A stretch of 64,000 nucleotides of DNA from Acanthaster planci. Taxonomy: Eukaryota > Echinodermata > Asteroidea > Valvatida > Acanthasteridae. Shown here in pieces: positions 37,001 through 52,000 of this stretch (the first letter of the stretch is position 1; each line of letters starts with the position of its first letter). A program made the translations under genes and the position numbers. The stretch lies in NCBI RefSeq assembly GCF_001949145.1, contig NW_019091475.1:4497-68496 (forward strand), in the 5' to 3' direction. The notes beneath the pieces are model-generated. The model saw only the letters and a list, made by a program, of their open reading frames with translations, searched no databases and was not told the origin of the DNA.

Positions 37001-40000
37001 ATGTAGGAGTTTGTTCACGTCCACTATACATGTATGTGCTCTCGGATGATGAGGTAGGTCAGAGTTTACAAGACATTATGATGCACAAAGCTGCATCAAT
37101 CTTGGGTGAGTCCTTAAAAACATGTGTAGGTGCATTAAAAAAAAAACGGAGCACTTAAGTTGTATTTGATTACTTCAAATAGATTTCACTTGACGATAGA
37201 ACAACATTAGCCTCGGGCAGCGGACTAGCTAAATGGAGGCCCATTCATCAAGGGGATCTATCATGAATGGCCAATGCATCACAAGCAATGGCGCGAGTTG
37301 AGAGGATTCTCAAGTAGAGAAAAAAAGAGAAGCTTTTTTTTAATGGGTAGGCACAAGCAGGTAGGAAAGACGTCTTCTGACAGACCATTCATAGATTTAA
37401 GTATTTAAGATTCAAGTTATAAATGGCTTTAGTACTTAGTGCCTCCGGAAGGAAAAAAATAAAAAACAAAACTGTACTAGTAATACTGGTAATGAATGAG
37501 CTGCAAAGATAAAATAAAGAACATCTTGTTTCAGCTCAATTTTTTTCTCATAGTCTTTTGAATTGTTTTCCTGAATAACACTATCACAAACACAGACCAA
37601 AAGCCTCAATAGGATGCTGATATTGACAATGAAGCAGAACTTTTCCAGCTGCACCCAAAATGCCATTGTTCCTGAGACGGTTGTCTGTTTCTTCAATAAT
37701 CCTTGCGATGACCTTCCTCAAATATCCCAATGCCTCAACATGTTACTTCACTTTGGAGGGGAAATTTTTTTCTTTTTTTTACAGACACGTTTCTCTCTGT
37801 CAGGCAGCTCAAAAGAGCCCACCACAGCACTTAGCGCTAATGGCAAGAGTCATCTACCTCAGGAATTCTGGATGCAGTAGCATTAAGTCAGTTGAGAATC
37901 GCTGTATGACTGCTGGAAAGAAACTGCAATTCCTTGGAACAGAAAGAAGTTGGAACGAGACCCAGGCAAATAGTCCCTCAGGAAAAAAAAAGCATCTTGC
38001 AGAGAAATATTTAATTTGAAAAGAGAAACATGTGATAGATAAAAATATCCACGGTTAAAAAATTTGACAATCAGCTGTGTGCAATTAAATTTGAACGGTA
38101 TGTCAATTTCAATGAATGCCACACAAAAAACCAACTGATGTCATCACGTATTTTGAAAATCCAATAAAACTTCTCTTCCAAGTGACAATATATTTGGCAA
38201 TTAAAAAAAAAAAACCTGACAAATNNNNNNNNNNNNNNNNNNNNNNNNNATATTTGGCAATTAAAAAAAAAAAACCTGACAAATCCCCCCCCCCCCCGCA
38301 ATTTCTTTTGAGAGAAGGGGATAATGTTCGGGTGTAATTACCTGCTCATGTTGGATGCTAACGAGCAATTTCTCTTCCACAGCACACCACCTGTGTGGGG
38401 CAATTTCAGCTAAATGAGCCACAGTATTGTCGGGCACTGTCCAGCCAGGCCGCTAAAATTATGGCCAATTTAAGCAGGCATGAATGCAGGCATACAGATG
38501 CATCATCACTGGGTTAGTCGGTGCAATCTACCCCTTGGTGCACTTACATGTACAAACAAGATGTCTGAAGGTTGAATTTTAATCACCGAACTGCCCAAGG
38601 CCATCTCTAAGAAAAACATTCTACAAAAACAGAGTAAAGCTGCACCCAACACTTCCAGTTTTCAGTGATGACCTACTGTGAAGAATACATGCACCAAAAA
38701 AACATGCTTATCAACAACAAAAAACTGATGCTATCAATGGATAACACCTCTCTGCCTTTCACTATCAAAATCATGACCTTGACAAGCCACCCAGCATTGC
38801 AACATAAGCCTTGCTATAGCCACTGTTTGTTTTAATACATTGCTAAATGTACCAGTGCGTCGCTGAAGCCAAGGTGAAAATCATATCCGGCAATCACAAG
38901 AATGCTTCCTCTTCATTTTCAAACAACTTATTCTTCAAGACTGATTCTCGTTCTCGGTCTTGCGCCATATTCCAGTGATAGCTCTCAAAGCTGCCAGTAG
39001 CCTCCATTATCAAGCATCTGTCAACTCAAAATTTTACTCAAATTATGCCTGGCCTCAAGTCCCCAGCCCCTGAAGAAGTTCATATGAAAGTTCATTTATT
39101 CATAATAACACTAACCTCTGCTGCAGCATGCAAATACATGAATATTCATGACATGCTATAGCAACACAATCGATCTTACAACCAATCCCAGCATGCGGGA
39201 AGGGGGGGGGTTCCGTACATCATGTTTATGAACAAAAGCCGGACACTTCTCCTGCAGTGCAAAGAATGTACTGGGAGTTTATTTTTCCTCCACATTAGAG
39301 GTGACAGCTGCTTCCACTGTGATTAATTTCATTCCATTAACCCTTCTTTCTCCCCCCCCAGCCTCTAAAACCTTAACCAATGATTTGATGAGGAGAAGAA
39401 AGACTCCTCTTCCATACCTTGGACCATCCAATCTCCCAAGGTGCTGTACATCATTTGGCTCTCTAAATACTCCATGAGTGTTGGGGGATGCTTTCTCTAG
39501 CCTAGCTGCAAAATGACTGGACCCCCTTAGTTTTCAGCTGGAAATTCCAACCTGATCAATCCCGCTTTTCACCGTGCCTTCTTTACAGTCTAATGACCAC
39601 ATTGCTTACATGTGAAACGATTATAGTCCGACAGATCTGTCACATGATGTGAAGCTGTGACACACTTAGAGTCTGTGATGGAATTCTTTTTCAGTCACAC
39701 TTGCTGATATCAAGGCACTGTTACATGTACAGTGCACATGTATTGCGGATTCCTTGTTACCAATGGAACAGAATCCTTCAGGCTATTTTTGGGTTGTCCA
39801 CCATTTTGCATTTACACTTGTGCGTTTATTTCTGCAGGTGAGAGCTCCAAAACTACCTGACATTGGAATATATGTGAACTCTACAATTCATGGGTGCTTC
39901 AAAGCTACATGTACATGTAACAAGCCTACCATCATGTAAAGTGTTGAACGTCAGTTACTGTCTGCTGCACTCCTAAAAATTGCGTCAACATTTCACTGGA

Positions 40001-43000
40001 GTCAATGCACCCATGTCCCTCAAGATGACGTCATGTTTGGGATGCTAACACCATTGTTGAGGTTTGCAGAGATGTGGGTGGAAATCGAGCTTGTAACTTA
40101 ACTTATTCCATCCACCTGGTGACAAGCAGTCACAAACATCTTCACCAGCTGCAGTTTAGATACACAGAAACAGGAGCACAATCTTGGCATGAGAAGGAGA
40201 GCGAGCCTACATGTGCACACCCACGAAACCGCCGGACCGTGTTCAGAAAATGCAAAGAGCGGCATTTACAGGTGTGAAGAGTGTGGAACTGTAGCTCTCT
40301 ATCCGTCAGTTTCTGACTGTCATCACCTTCAAATTACATCCCCATGATGGGAGGGAGGGAGGGAGGGAGGGAGTGGGAGAGAGCTTTCACAAGGTAGGAT
40401 CAAAGTAACCAAAAGTGGCAGGAGAAACCATCAATGTATCATCAAGGTCCACTCAGGGACGCCCATACTACATCAAGCCCCCCTCCCCAACTTGGAGTCA
40501 GAATAAAAGTGATGACCTCCGCTGACCTTTCTCCAAATGTACTGAAGTGTAATATAAAGTGAGGGCAATCCACCATGAGTGCCATTAATAACAGGGCAAA
40601 GGCATGAACACAAAAGAGTTATCTTGCAGACATGCCTGTTGGTTACGGGTCCTCTGTGCTGTGTTTACTGGAGAGCTTTGGCCAGCTGGGAGTACAGTAC
40701 AGCCATGGTGTCCTATGGGAACTGAACCCACTACAAATGGAATCGTAGTAACCTCAGTGACTTAGGATACTATTTATCTGGCATACAAATGTGCAGATAG
40801 ATTAAGGAAATTATAAAATATAAGGTGCGCGAAATCATGGATGAAACCTACATCATGGTGATGAGTGGTCACTGGTGACCGATACTGCTACATGTACATG
40901 ACCATTCAAAGCTGTCACATCATGGATCCCAACTGGTCTGAATACCAATGACAATAATGTTCACCTGCCAGCTCACACAAAAGTCTCCCAGGCCATAGCA
41001 ATCACTTTTGTGCAGGACTGGCAGCTCGGCAACCAGCCAAGCGCAAACAAACAGGACATTTAATATCACCACGCCAATTAGGCTGGCAGGATTCCATGTT
41101 GCCAATTTCCACTAAACTCACTGGAGGGGCATTTCACTACAGCCATGGAAACGCCGAATGACAATACAAAAAAGAATGCAAAAGCAGCGCACGGCTTCTG
41201 CGGGCAACTCGTGCATATCTAGCCTGAAAGCTAATTATTTGTTTGCAAGTGTACCCTTGCATTACTTGAAAAATGTCCGAAGATTTCAACTGGGAAACGC
41301 CTACAGTGTATGATCGAGGATTTGAGCAATGACTGAGACAGACGGTACCCGGAGCATTATTAATATGTGCTTTACCTACTTCCTCACTTAACAGTTCGTG
41401 CAGTTTGATGCATCCACAGTGGACAAAGTAGAATTATATCTACAGTGGAATAGTACACAGCCATTCATGCTGTACAAAAACTCTGAACAGCCTGGCTTCT
41501 TTATATAAATGGTAAGCACAGACATGCATATTATTCTCAATTCCATTAAATTCTGGCTAACCTAATTGGAGAGGAAAGTAGTGCCGAAGCATTGGATACA
41601 ATTGAAAATAATTGGGTAGAGTTTTGTTTCTTTTGTAGACTGCATGCATTCACAAAAATTCTTCAAATACAATTTTGTATAATCACAAAGACAGCAGGGG
41701 CTTTCTGCATTCCAAGATATGTGTGTTCTATAGTAAACACCCCAGCATTCACAAGCCCTCCAAATTAAAAATATGCTGGAAAGAAAAGAACACCACATGT
41801 TCCCAGCCAGGTAGAATTTAGGTGCTCCTAACCAGTTTTAACGACTCAAAATCTGATTTGCCTGAGCATAATGAATCCATCAGTGAAGCATGTCTGTCTC
41901 TCCGCGAATGAATTGAAATGCAAAATGCCAAAAAAACAAACAAAAAGGGAAGGGGGGAGATTTACAAAACACTCCTTAGTGCACTGCTGTGAGTGACGCT
42001 TGTCCTGGCCTAACTCGACCACTTCATGTTTCTGAGGTCTACACTGATTGTGAGCAGAGATGACTTTTTCCCCTGTCCCTGGTTACAGACCAGACACTTC
42101 CCCATCAGGGGGAGGGTTGAGGTCAGCCCCCTTGGTGCACATTCAGGATTCCTCAAACCAATTATGCAAACCATGGGCCCAGGAAACGGCCTGAAAGGGA
42201 GAAAAAAAGAAGAAAAAAACAGAGCCCTTGCTGAGGGAAGTCCAGCCCCTAGACGCTATTAAATTGAAATTTCTATAGGCTCATCAATCACGAGAAGCAC
42301 TAAAAATGTGGCAATTGCCAACAGGATAGTTTTGCCAGTCAACGAGTGTGTGAGTGTGTGACCGCGCGTATATAAATATCTCTACTGGCTGAGGATTTTA
42401 ATGTCAGTCTGCTTAATGCTCGACAGGGTGGCGGACAGTCTTAGAAGTCATCCTTCATTAACTGTGGAAGAATACATGCTGGACAGGAGGATATCAGCCA
42501 GCGAAGATGTCACTTACATGTAAGGTAGGTCCCATGCATGAATTCTTCAGTGCACTTGTAACTTAGTACAATGCAATGGGTCTGCTCTCTAAGTATTTCA
42601 GTGCTGCATTAATACATACTGTAGACTCAACCTGCATACATATTTAGTGAGTCAAGGCCCCTGATGTACGTACGCTACCACACCGTACCCAAATTCTATG
42701 CACTGTTGCACTGTTTGCTGTACCTATGTTCATCTGAAAAATGGGCCGATTCCATTGGCTTTCACGACTCCAGTGCTTACCACAACACAGCTCTGCAGCA
42801 GTAGGGCGGGGGGCTCATATCTGTCCTGAACCGTGCCTTTATTCTTTCTCCTGGAAGACTTCTAACACAGGGACTGTCGTAGAAGTACAGTACATGTACT
42901 GGTACCTTGTTTCAAAGATTTGTGTGGCTAGAGGTGTCCATTAAGATGGATGAGAATTCAGTTATCGAACAAACTTGTGGAATTTTAAGACAAACGGCAC

Positions 43001-46000
43001 TAGAAAAAAATCATTCTAGTGATTTAAAGTACAGTCAGTCCTCGTTAATACGAGGTCCTTTGGACTTAGCAAATTACCTTATTATAACAGGAACCTTGTA
43101 ATTTTTTTGTCAGGAATGAAAACAATGAAAAACAAAGGGTTGGGATCCAAAGATTTCCTCGTTATAAGTAGAATCTTCTTGTATTTACAGTGCTCTTATT
43201 AACGAGGTTCGACTATACATGTATTGGTAATGCTAAGTCACCTAATGAACGTTTTTAAAATGTGAGAGTAACAGGGAAAATATTACGGGGACTAATAATT
43301 GGAAAGAACCGTGTCCCTAAAAAGCATGCAACTGGCAATCCCAGAAAACAGTACATTCCAAACAGTGTTGTTTCCATTTGTAATGACAGAGATTGAAAGT
43401 AAACAGAAAGATTTCAGTTTCACTAATGACAGGTGATCTTCCTGCAAATTAATAGGGGAAACCAGCAAATGACACCTTATTTGTTGGAGTGGGTCACGTT
43501 TAGGTAACTCTGACAAATCCTACATTGGAGGTTGTACCATGGAGACTTGGAGTAAAGTGGTAGTTTCACAGAGCAATCAAAGTAGCTCAGACACTTAATT
43601 ACTAACAAAAATGACAACCGACACCTTGAAGTTTTCAGCCAGCCAGTTTTTTTCCTAGATAAAGTCAAGGCACAACCAGGAATGACCATCTCTGAAACAA
43701 TTACAAAAAAAGAAGATAATCCCTTGAATTTACAACCCCAGGGGCTGGGGGTCAACGCTCAGGTTTCAACTTTACAACTACACCTGCCCCCAGATGGATA
43801 AACAATGGGAATTTTTACCCCATCTCGCCCATAAACAATGTCGGTCTGACACCTGGTTCTTTCTCGTAACTGCCTCAAAAAATGTCATTCTTAGATGATT
43901 TCTTTTCTCCCACTAGGATTTCAGATTGCTGGGGATTCTAGAGTGCACGGAGTTCATAGAGGGGGTGGGCTGACTGTTTTTACCAGGAAAGTGCACTTAT
44001 CAAAAATACTAATAATAAAAAAGGACTGATGGATAACCAATGGTGATTCATCAAAAACCAATTAGAAGATCATTTGAAGCCATTATACGTGATTTGTGTC
44101 CTTCCAATGACATCTGATGAGGGCTGCGACTATACTGTGCATATTGTAAGTTTGAGATAATTCATAGGATAAACAGGATTGGTTCTAAACCCTAAACTCT
44201 GCAAAAATTTTTGGCTAGTTGGACAAGTCAGAACCAAATAACGAATAATGTACCTGGTCAATGGCACTTGAAAAAACAAAAACACAAAAAGAAAAAGAAA
44301 AGAAAAACAGAAGTGAAACAGGCAGTTCAAATCCCACGCAATCAGAGGAATCTGACCGAGTTGATCAAGAATTCTGATGAGCCCATCAGGCCTGTGTATT
44401 TTTCCAACACATACATGTAATTCTGTCTTTTGTAAAGGTCACTTCGATTCAGTGGTTCGTTTGAGTTTAGCTTTTTCTTAAAAACTTGTATGATCAAATG
44501 CTCTGTAGCTTATGTGAATCTTCACGGTAAGGACAATAGTGAATATCATTCAAACAAGAGAACTACATTTGCTCAGTTCTGTCTCTAAATGTTGGAATGA
44601 TCACTGTATGACTGAGAAAACTCTTTCTCACTGAAAGCTTTTGCATGTGTCAGCTGGCACAATTTTAATCCTAACGCCACAGAAAGACACCCACGAGAAT
44701 TGGCTAATAAAAAGCTGGTTTTGGTTCCTGCTCTTGGAAAAACATCTTGAATGAATATCCTTAACAAACTAACCTCTCCAGTTGCAAGATCATGTCAATG
44801 GGCTTTGATGCTCTTACTCTGGAAGGGGTAAAGCTCGATTTCACATTTCTAAAAGGGATACTGAGTGATTTCCCACCCTACCCACCTCTCTTCCACTCAC
44901 AGAGCCAACCAGATGTTTGAAAATGACATTTTTTTTCTGAAAGGTGATTTCAGTGCTACTGTACACGTAACTTTCAGAGTCCTCTAAAACACCCAGCAAT
45001 CCAGTCACAAATTTTCTGCACTTTCACTTGGATGGCCATTCTACTCACGTGTAACTGAACAGTGATGGTGCTTGGGTTCTGCCTCCCTTAAATCCTAAAA
45101 AAAACCTTCCTTATTGGTTTGGTCAGATCTAAGAAGCACATGGTTAATGATTACTGCAACTTATTTCAGAAGAAAAACAAGCTCTGTCACTGGTTGACTT
45201 TGTTTTGAGTTCTAACAACACAAAGAAGCTGGCATTTTGAACAAAAAAATAGTGTTTTGCAAACTGTCAAAAATTAATGTTCTTTCGGAGTCAATTTGAA
45301 ACACAATTGATGGGATGTTTACAATTACATTTCCCTGTCCAAATAAACCCCTCCGGCAATTTGTGTGAAAAATACCATCCATCATACAATGTACTGCACT
45401 ATTCCCTCTGAAGATTCAAAGTGCTTTTTCTGTACCTCAAATATAAAAAAAATCTCAACAGGACTACATGTTAGCCACTAAAACCAATAATGCAAACTTT
45501 GGAACATGACTTCTGAAACATACCGTACGTTCTCCAGACCTACATGTATGCTCCCCCCCCCAAAAAAAGGTGAAAAAAAGAACTGCGGCACAAATGTTGG
45601 CTGACTTTGTTCCAGATTTTGTTCCTGTTTGTTTACAGGGAGCCATGTTTATTGTTACTGAGTGCACCTTTTAAAAGTTCAGTAAAGGAAATCTGCCAGT
45701 TTATTTTTACACTTTGCAAGCAATACTTCTGTCTTTTGTGACTTCCAACATTAAAAACACACTCTGGAGGGAGTCCATGTACCACTCGTTAAACCACAAA
45801 TCATGCCAGGCACTCCCAGCCATTGGTTATTGACAGGAATTCCAATTCATTAGGATGACAAATCCCTCTCACTGGCCGCCACCAAGGGGGCTTTTAAATG
45901 GAACACTGGTGTGAAAATCTGGCCCCTCATGATCCCCCTCAATAGGGACTGCTAAATTTGGTAATTAAGGTCCCAGTTAGAGCCAATGCACAGTGGCAGG

Positions 46001-49000
46001 GAGATTTTTTTTCTTTTATAAACCAAATCTGTGGAGAACGTTTGAAGGGAAATTGCCGGGGCGACAGGGAAAAGGTTCAAAGCCCAAAATAACTGGTTGG
46101 GATGACAGCATGGCTTTTGCTTTGGCTGAATTGGATTCATTAAGGGGAGCAGGAAAGAAGGGTTGGAGCAGTTGCAGGAGTTGAGTCATGGGGCTTGTTC
46201 AGGAAGGGTTTAAACCTCATGCACAGCTGTAAATTGAACAACACAGATGCCCAGAGCGGTGGGTACCGATACACTGCTCATAATTTGTTGACATTCCTTG
46301 GTAACCAGCCCTCACAATTGTCCCTGCTGTGTCCCTGCCAAAGGCTCCCTGATCCCTCTCTAATAAATGACCCACAAGAAAATAAATGAGGCCCGAGCCT
46401 GTGAAAGCATGAGGGGGAAGCACACTGTAGCTTCAACCTATTCCTCCATGATCTTAGACTAGCCTGTCAATACCACCCCTAACCCCCTACCTCCAAGAAA
46501 ACCCTTCCCACAGTCCAACTGCATTCAATCTCTTGATAAGTATCCTCTCCCACTTACAAGTACATGTAAGATCAAGCCCACCCAAGATGGGACAAAAAAA
46601 GTAATGGCTAGTGCATGAAGGTGGATTATTTGCAACAGAACAAGGTATGTGGTGTGTAGTGGCTCCCCTTTGGAAGGCATGTTAGCATTGTCCTTGTCTG
46701 TCCAAGAGCATGCAGGCTTTTACATGTACATGTATGCTACTGTCCAAACAGACCCTATAAACAAAAAGCACTGTGGCAAGTTTGACTCACTGATACAGCA
46801 CTTTGCTCTCATGACAAACCAACTAACAGGGCAGAAAGTTTCAGTGATGCCACCTTCCTTCTACCTTTCAAAATAAAAAAACACCCCAAAACAAAAAAAA
46901 AAAAACGGAAATTGATGTTAATATCCCGCTCTTTCTCAAATTCAGTCAACAAACCATGAAGATCTGTCTTCACCTGTAGGCTGGATAAGCTGTCAGCCTA
47001 GCTGACATGATGTTTGGATAAAAATTGTACCAGAGTAGGACCCCTCCAACCACGACCTGCCGCAGCAACCAGAGTAATGGGTCAAATATGATTCACTTAG
47101 CGCAGGTTTAGAGTGCACTGCCGGCAGCCAAATTTGCTGTGTGTTTGGAAAGGTCTCGATCAGATTCCTTAACAGTGAAATTCATATATTTTTCCTCGCA
47201 TCTGAGAAGAAAGGGAGCCTTGGGCTGAAGTTGGACGCAAGTAGTGTAACATTCGCACAGGTGAATTTATGCCCCAACCACATGGAAAAAATTGAATTAC
47301 ATGTATGCGGCTACCAATCAAAATAAGAGAGTGTAACATGCTTGTGTACCTCCAATCAAATTATGCTGTCTAAGCCAATTAAAATCCATTCCTTTAAACA
47401 GAAAAAAAGTATCTTGTTTATTGCACAATCTGCAATGGAACACATGTCTGAAAATAAATCAAGCTTTAGTACTATTAAAACTTAAAAGCCATCACCCATT
47501 TTGTAATGGACAAGTCACGTATAGGCCCTGATAAACGTGCAAATTAAATGTATCTTCATGCATAAAATGTGAATGGAAAACAGACCCTCCCACAACTTAC
47601 CAAAGTAGCCCTTAGTGCATAAGACACCTGAGCGTGGTTACGTTTCTCCCATGCTTTCGCAGTGTTTTTTATGTCTTGCCTCACTGATTTAAAAAGTACA
47701 CGTGACAGTGTAAATTAATTTTCTAACTGTACATCCCAATTTTTCTGCCATTGTTTTTTCCTTTCTTCTTTCCGGAGAAGCATGGTGTAGACGGGTAAAA
47801 ATATATATTTTCCCAGAAATACAAAACCGTGTCTGGCACTGCCTTAAAAATGTGAATACCCATCTCAAAAGCAGAGAAACGGCAGGCTCACTCACCCTTT
47901 AAGTCACTCTGCAAATCAATGTTAGAAATGCACTGCTGAATTAATTTTTTTCTTGTGGATGGGAACATTTAAATCCTGTAAGACAACTTAATTGATGGGG
48001 GGGTGTGGTTCTGAAGCTCCATCCGCCTTAATTACCGGCAAAGGAACCCCGGATATACTGATGCCTCCAATAAGGTTAAACACACACTCTCAACCCACAT
48101 AAGAAAATAAGCACTCCATGGAAACAGGGCCTAAATGGTGCTTTTAGGCAGTTTCCCCCTTTTGTCTAATGAAGCAGCCTTGGAGGTTTGGACCTTCGGA
48201 ACCTGAAAGTATAAAAATGTAGGGCCGCCAAATTCAATTTATTGATCACTCCCAATCCATGTAATACAAAATGGGGTGGGGGGGGAGATCCCTGCAGCTA
48301 AAAAAAATGGGGCCAAGTAAATTACAACTTAATGTGGATGCCATTAAAGTAATATGGTTAATGTGGAGGCATCCAGTATCAGGCTTGAGCAAGTGCGGAG
48401 TGACTACTCTGGCTTCAGCATATTTCAGTTGAGTGGAGCCTGCTTGGATATAAAGCTTAAGACACTGCCCTACTGTTCCCTGGTGGGGAGGCCATTCGCA
48501 TTTTATTGTGATCGGTGTGGTGGATGAGATGCATCTAGGCAAGCAGTATAGGTGGCTGGAAATGGAGTCAATCGGGCCCAGAAAATTCCAACCTCCCCCA
48601 AGAAATTTCAGGATGCCAACCAAAAGACAAAGTGCGAGTTGGTCTACAGTACTTTTCTGCCTCTGTTCGCTTAGAGGGAGATTGCTGTGTGTTTTTCTGA
48701 ATGAAAGGACATATTTCTTCAGGTGAAACTCCATTACCAATTTTAAACAGGTTTCTTAGGTGTTCGCAATAAAGAGGCAACACACCACAGGTTGAGTAAG
48801 AACCTAATTTGTCCCAGAATGCCTCTGAAAATACATCCTACCTACATCAAAGGCAAATTAGCATAAAAATCATAATGAAATTGGCAGTGACAGGTTCAAG
48901 AACCTACGAAAATCACTTCGAGGCTTAGCGGAAAATCCCATTGCTAAAAAGGGGGAAAAAAATCCCATTAAACTGACTTGACCCAACAACTCAAGTATAT

Positions 49001-52000
49001 CCTAAATCTTGGCGGCTTTCTTTCATTTTTTTTAAATCCACAATGAGCCAAGTTCTCCTTCAGTCTTCAGAGTCACAGCAAATTTAAATGCTGCTGATTA
49101 TGGGCTTGATGAATATTTTAAGTACCATGAGGAGATATGAGTAAAATATGGACACAAAGTGTTAATGCCGGAAAGATGGGGAATACGGTACAGTAATAAT
49201 AAATCAATCTAAAGAACATCAGTCAATTTTTTTTTTTACCTCACAACTCACCGGAGTGCGAGGAAATATTTGAATTAAATGGGAAGATTCAGGCTCACTG
49301 GGATTAATTATAGGAACTGATGACCCGCGATTCAGGACTGGTTAATTTTCATATTAATGGTAATTTGAAGTGCATGCAAGGGACAAAATCACAGGAGATC
49401 ATGGCCATCATGTTCATGAGAAGCCTGGTAAGATCTAGCCCACAAAAAAGACTAGAAAACTTGATGGGCTGTTATCTTCAAGGGTCTGGATCCTTGCCAT
49501 ATGGTTCAAACTGGCCACTATGATGCCAGGGCTTCCCCTTCCCTTAATGAGGTTATGCCATCCTCTCCACCTTAAGTTCATGGGGCACCTCTGCCCGCAC
49601 CTGTGCCTCCAAACTCCCTCAAATCTTAGGGAGGAAATTAAGCCCCCGACATTGAATACAAAGCAGCTGAAATCAACCTGACAGCTTCGCCATCTAATCA
49701 CAATATGAAATCTTGATTGGGCCCCTACAAGCTGTCGGGGCACAATACAAATGCAATAAGTACCAGGGGGAAATCGGTTGATAAATAGCTTTCGTCCAGG
49801 AGTGAAAGTCAGGAGATTAAATTGGATTTCTCATGTTGTAACTTTCATGATACATTTTTCACACTTTTTTTTAAGCAAACGATACAGTCTCATTTCTGCA
49901 ACTAAAAGGCCTGAAGCCATTTTTTTCCAAATCAGGTTCAAAAAGGGTCTACACTGAGTCCATGGGCTAGAAATAACCAGCAACCAACAACCTCCAAAGG
50001 GTTCTCCGAGAAGCCCTATCTGAGCCTACTATCAACCGATCTCCAGTAAGGAGCACTCTGTTCGTTAAATCTACACACATCTCACATTTCTGTTCAGTTG
50101 ATAAACATCATCATTTAAGAATTTACCCACAAGGTCACTTCAAACAGGAAAAAAATTAAATCGCTAGGGTCTGAGGCTGGTATGGCAAAAAAAATTTTTA
50201 AAAGCGAACAAAAACTGAGGAAAAAAAGGTACACTTCCAAGAAAGGCTGCAAGTCAAGTTCAGAACAAACGCATATCATTTTAGAGCTCAACGCACCATC
50301 TGTCCAACATTTGTTCTTGGCAGGAATGTTTGGATTATTTATACCTGTCAGTATCTTATTTCTAGCCCAGCAATTTTTACAAATTCCCCACCGCACCTGA
50401 AATTTGTTTCAGATCATGTGTCCAAGCTTCCCTCCCTGTTATTTTTCCCCCGAAGCATAAATTCTTGCGTTGTAGGTATTCCCGGTGACAGCGCAAGGGC
50501 CATTCTCCCATGACGAATAATCCCCGACGCTTTTTCTCGTCTTTTATTCATTACAAGGGCCCTAATCTACATTCCTGAATTACCTCCAGGCATGTGGTTA
50601 ATGTTGCCAGCAATGCGCACGCTCTCACAACGCTATCACAATATGGCCTCGTCCTCTTCTTATTAATCCATTTCCTTGCGTCCCTAAACTAACAGTTGTC
50701 CCACTCCCGCGTCAAATTTCCTCTCTTCTTCAATAACTCAATTTCCTGAATTTCATACCCATGGCAGGCACTTAAAGAAAGCCCCATTTTTTTCCCTCCC
50801 CTCTCCCTCTCTTCCGATGATAATGTCGATGTATCATATGGTGCGTTATTCAAGATGAGAATAAATGTTTGCATTGAGTGGTTGAAACATGCAATTTATT
50901 TGGGATTTTTTCAGGGGGGGGGGTTGATTTGAAAAGTGACATCCCACTGCTAATGAATCACATTGTTGCTGTGGCAAGGCCCGTCATCCGTCCTTATTGA
51001 AGAACACCCCAACAGGCTAAGTCTCTCCATGGAACATCTGCATCGTTGTTTTTATAGGCTGTATGAAAACTAATATCTGCCTCTTTGGAAAACTTACTTT
51101 GCTGAATCAACATGAAAAAATAATGCTGTAAAAACACAATATTATTGAAGTTGTTCAAATGTAATGTTACACAAATATTTGTCTTCTCTACTGCTTTGAA
51201 ACTGTAATTTACAACATGTTTAAATTTATGTTGCGAATACCCTCCACTACAACTTTGCTTGATCTGTGTAGTAATCATTTTTTTTTTCACTTTGTACTTT
51301 TCCCCTTCTGTCTACATGCAGGTGGAACTTAGGGGAAATGGGCTTCATCTAATTGTGTCCAGATTGTTTTCGAAAGTACATGAGAAACAAGATTCCACAC
51401 CCTCGGGTAAGTGCCCAGGATCCCGGAATTGTTAAAAGGTTACCCCGTTTATCTCCAATAATTAAATGTCCACAGCAGCGTTTCTCGTCACGAAGTCTGT
51501 CACCGTATCTCAGGGAACACCACTGGCAAAAGCCAACAGTGAAGGACATCGACTGAGTAACCTTTCAAGCTGCCCCAAATGCAATTGGGACGCAACCAAA
51601 ACAAAAAACAAAAAAAAATTAAACTGACGAGTCAAACTTCTGCAAACAGAAGTGTAAGGTAACACTACAATAACTATGGGTCTGGAATGCTCTGCCTATG
51701 GTAGTTGTTTTAAGGTCAGAGCTCAGACCAATCAGAGATGTTTTTGGGTGATATCATAAAAAAAAAAGAATTGAAGGTACCTTTCACCGCATTTTCAAAA
51801 CTCTCATTGCATTATTGAAATCTCCCCACTGAAGCTGCCTTTCTCTACTACAAAATTACATTACTGAATTCCCTCAATTCCTAAACAATGATGATTTCCA
51901 CATCCCCATGCAAGGGCTAGACAAAAATCAAACAAAAGAAACGCTGATCCACCATTACACATTTTATAAACTCCAGAGGGATTATCTTAATTTATCCTTG

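Noticed and set aside
48246-48740. 164-codon minus-strand open frame
   Set aside because: Long for its surroundings but no motif, no initiation context and no in-phase splice sites for SSBP; probably chance in a GC-balanced stretch.
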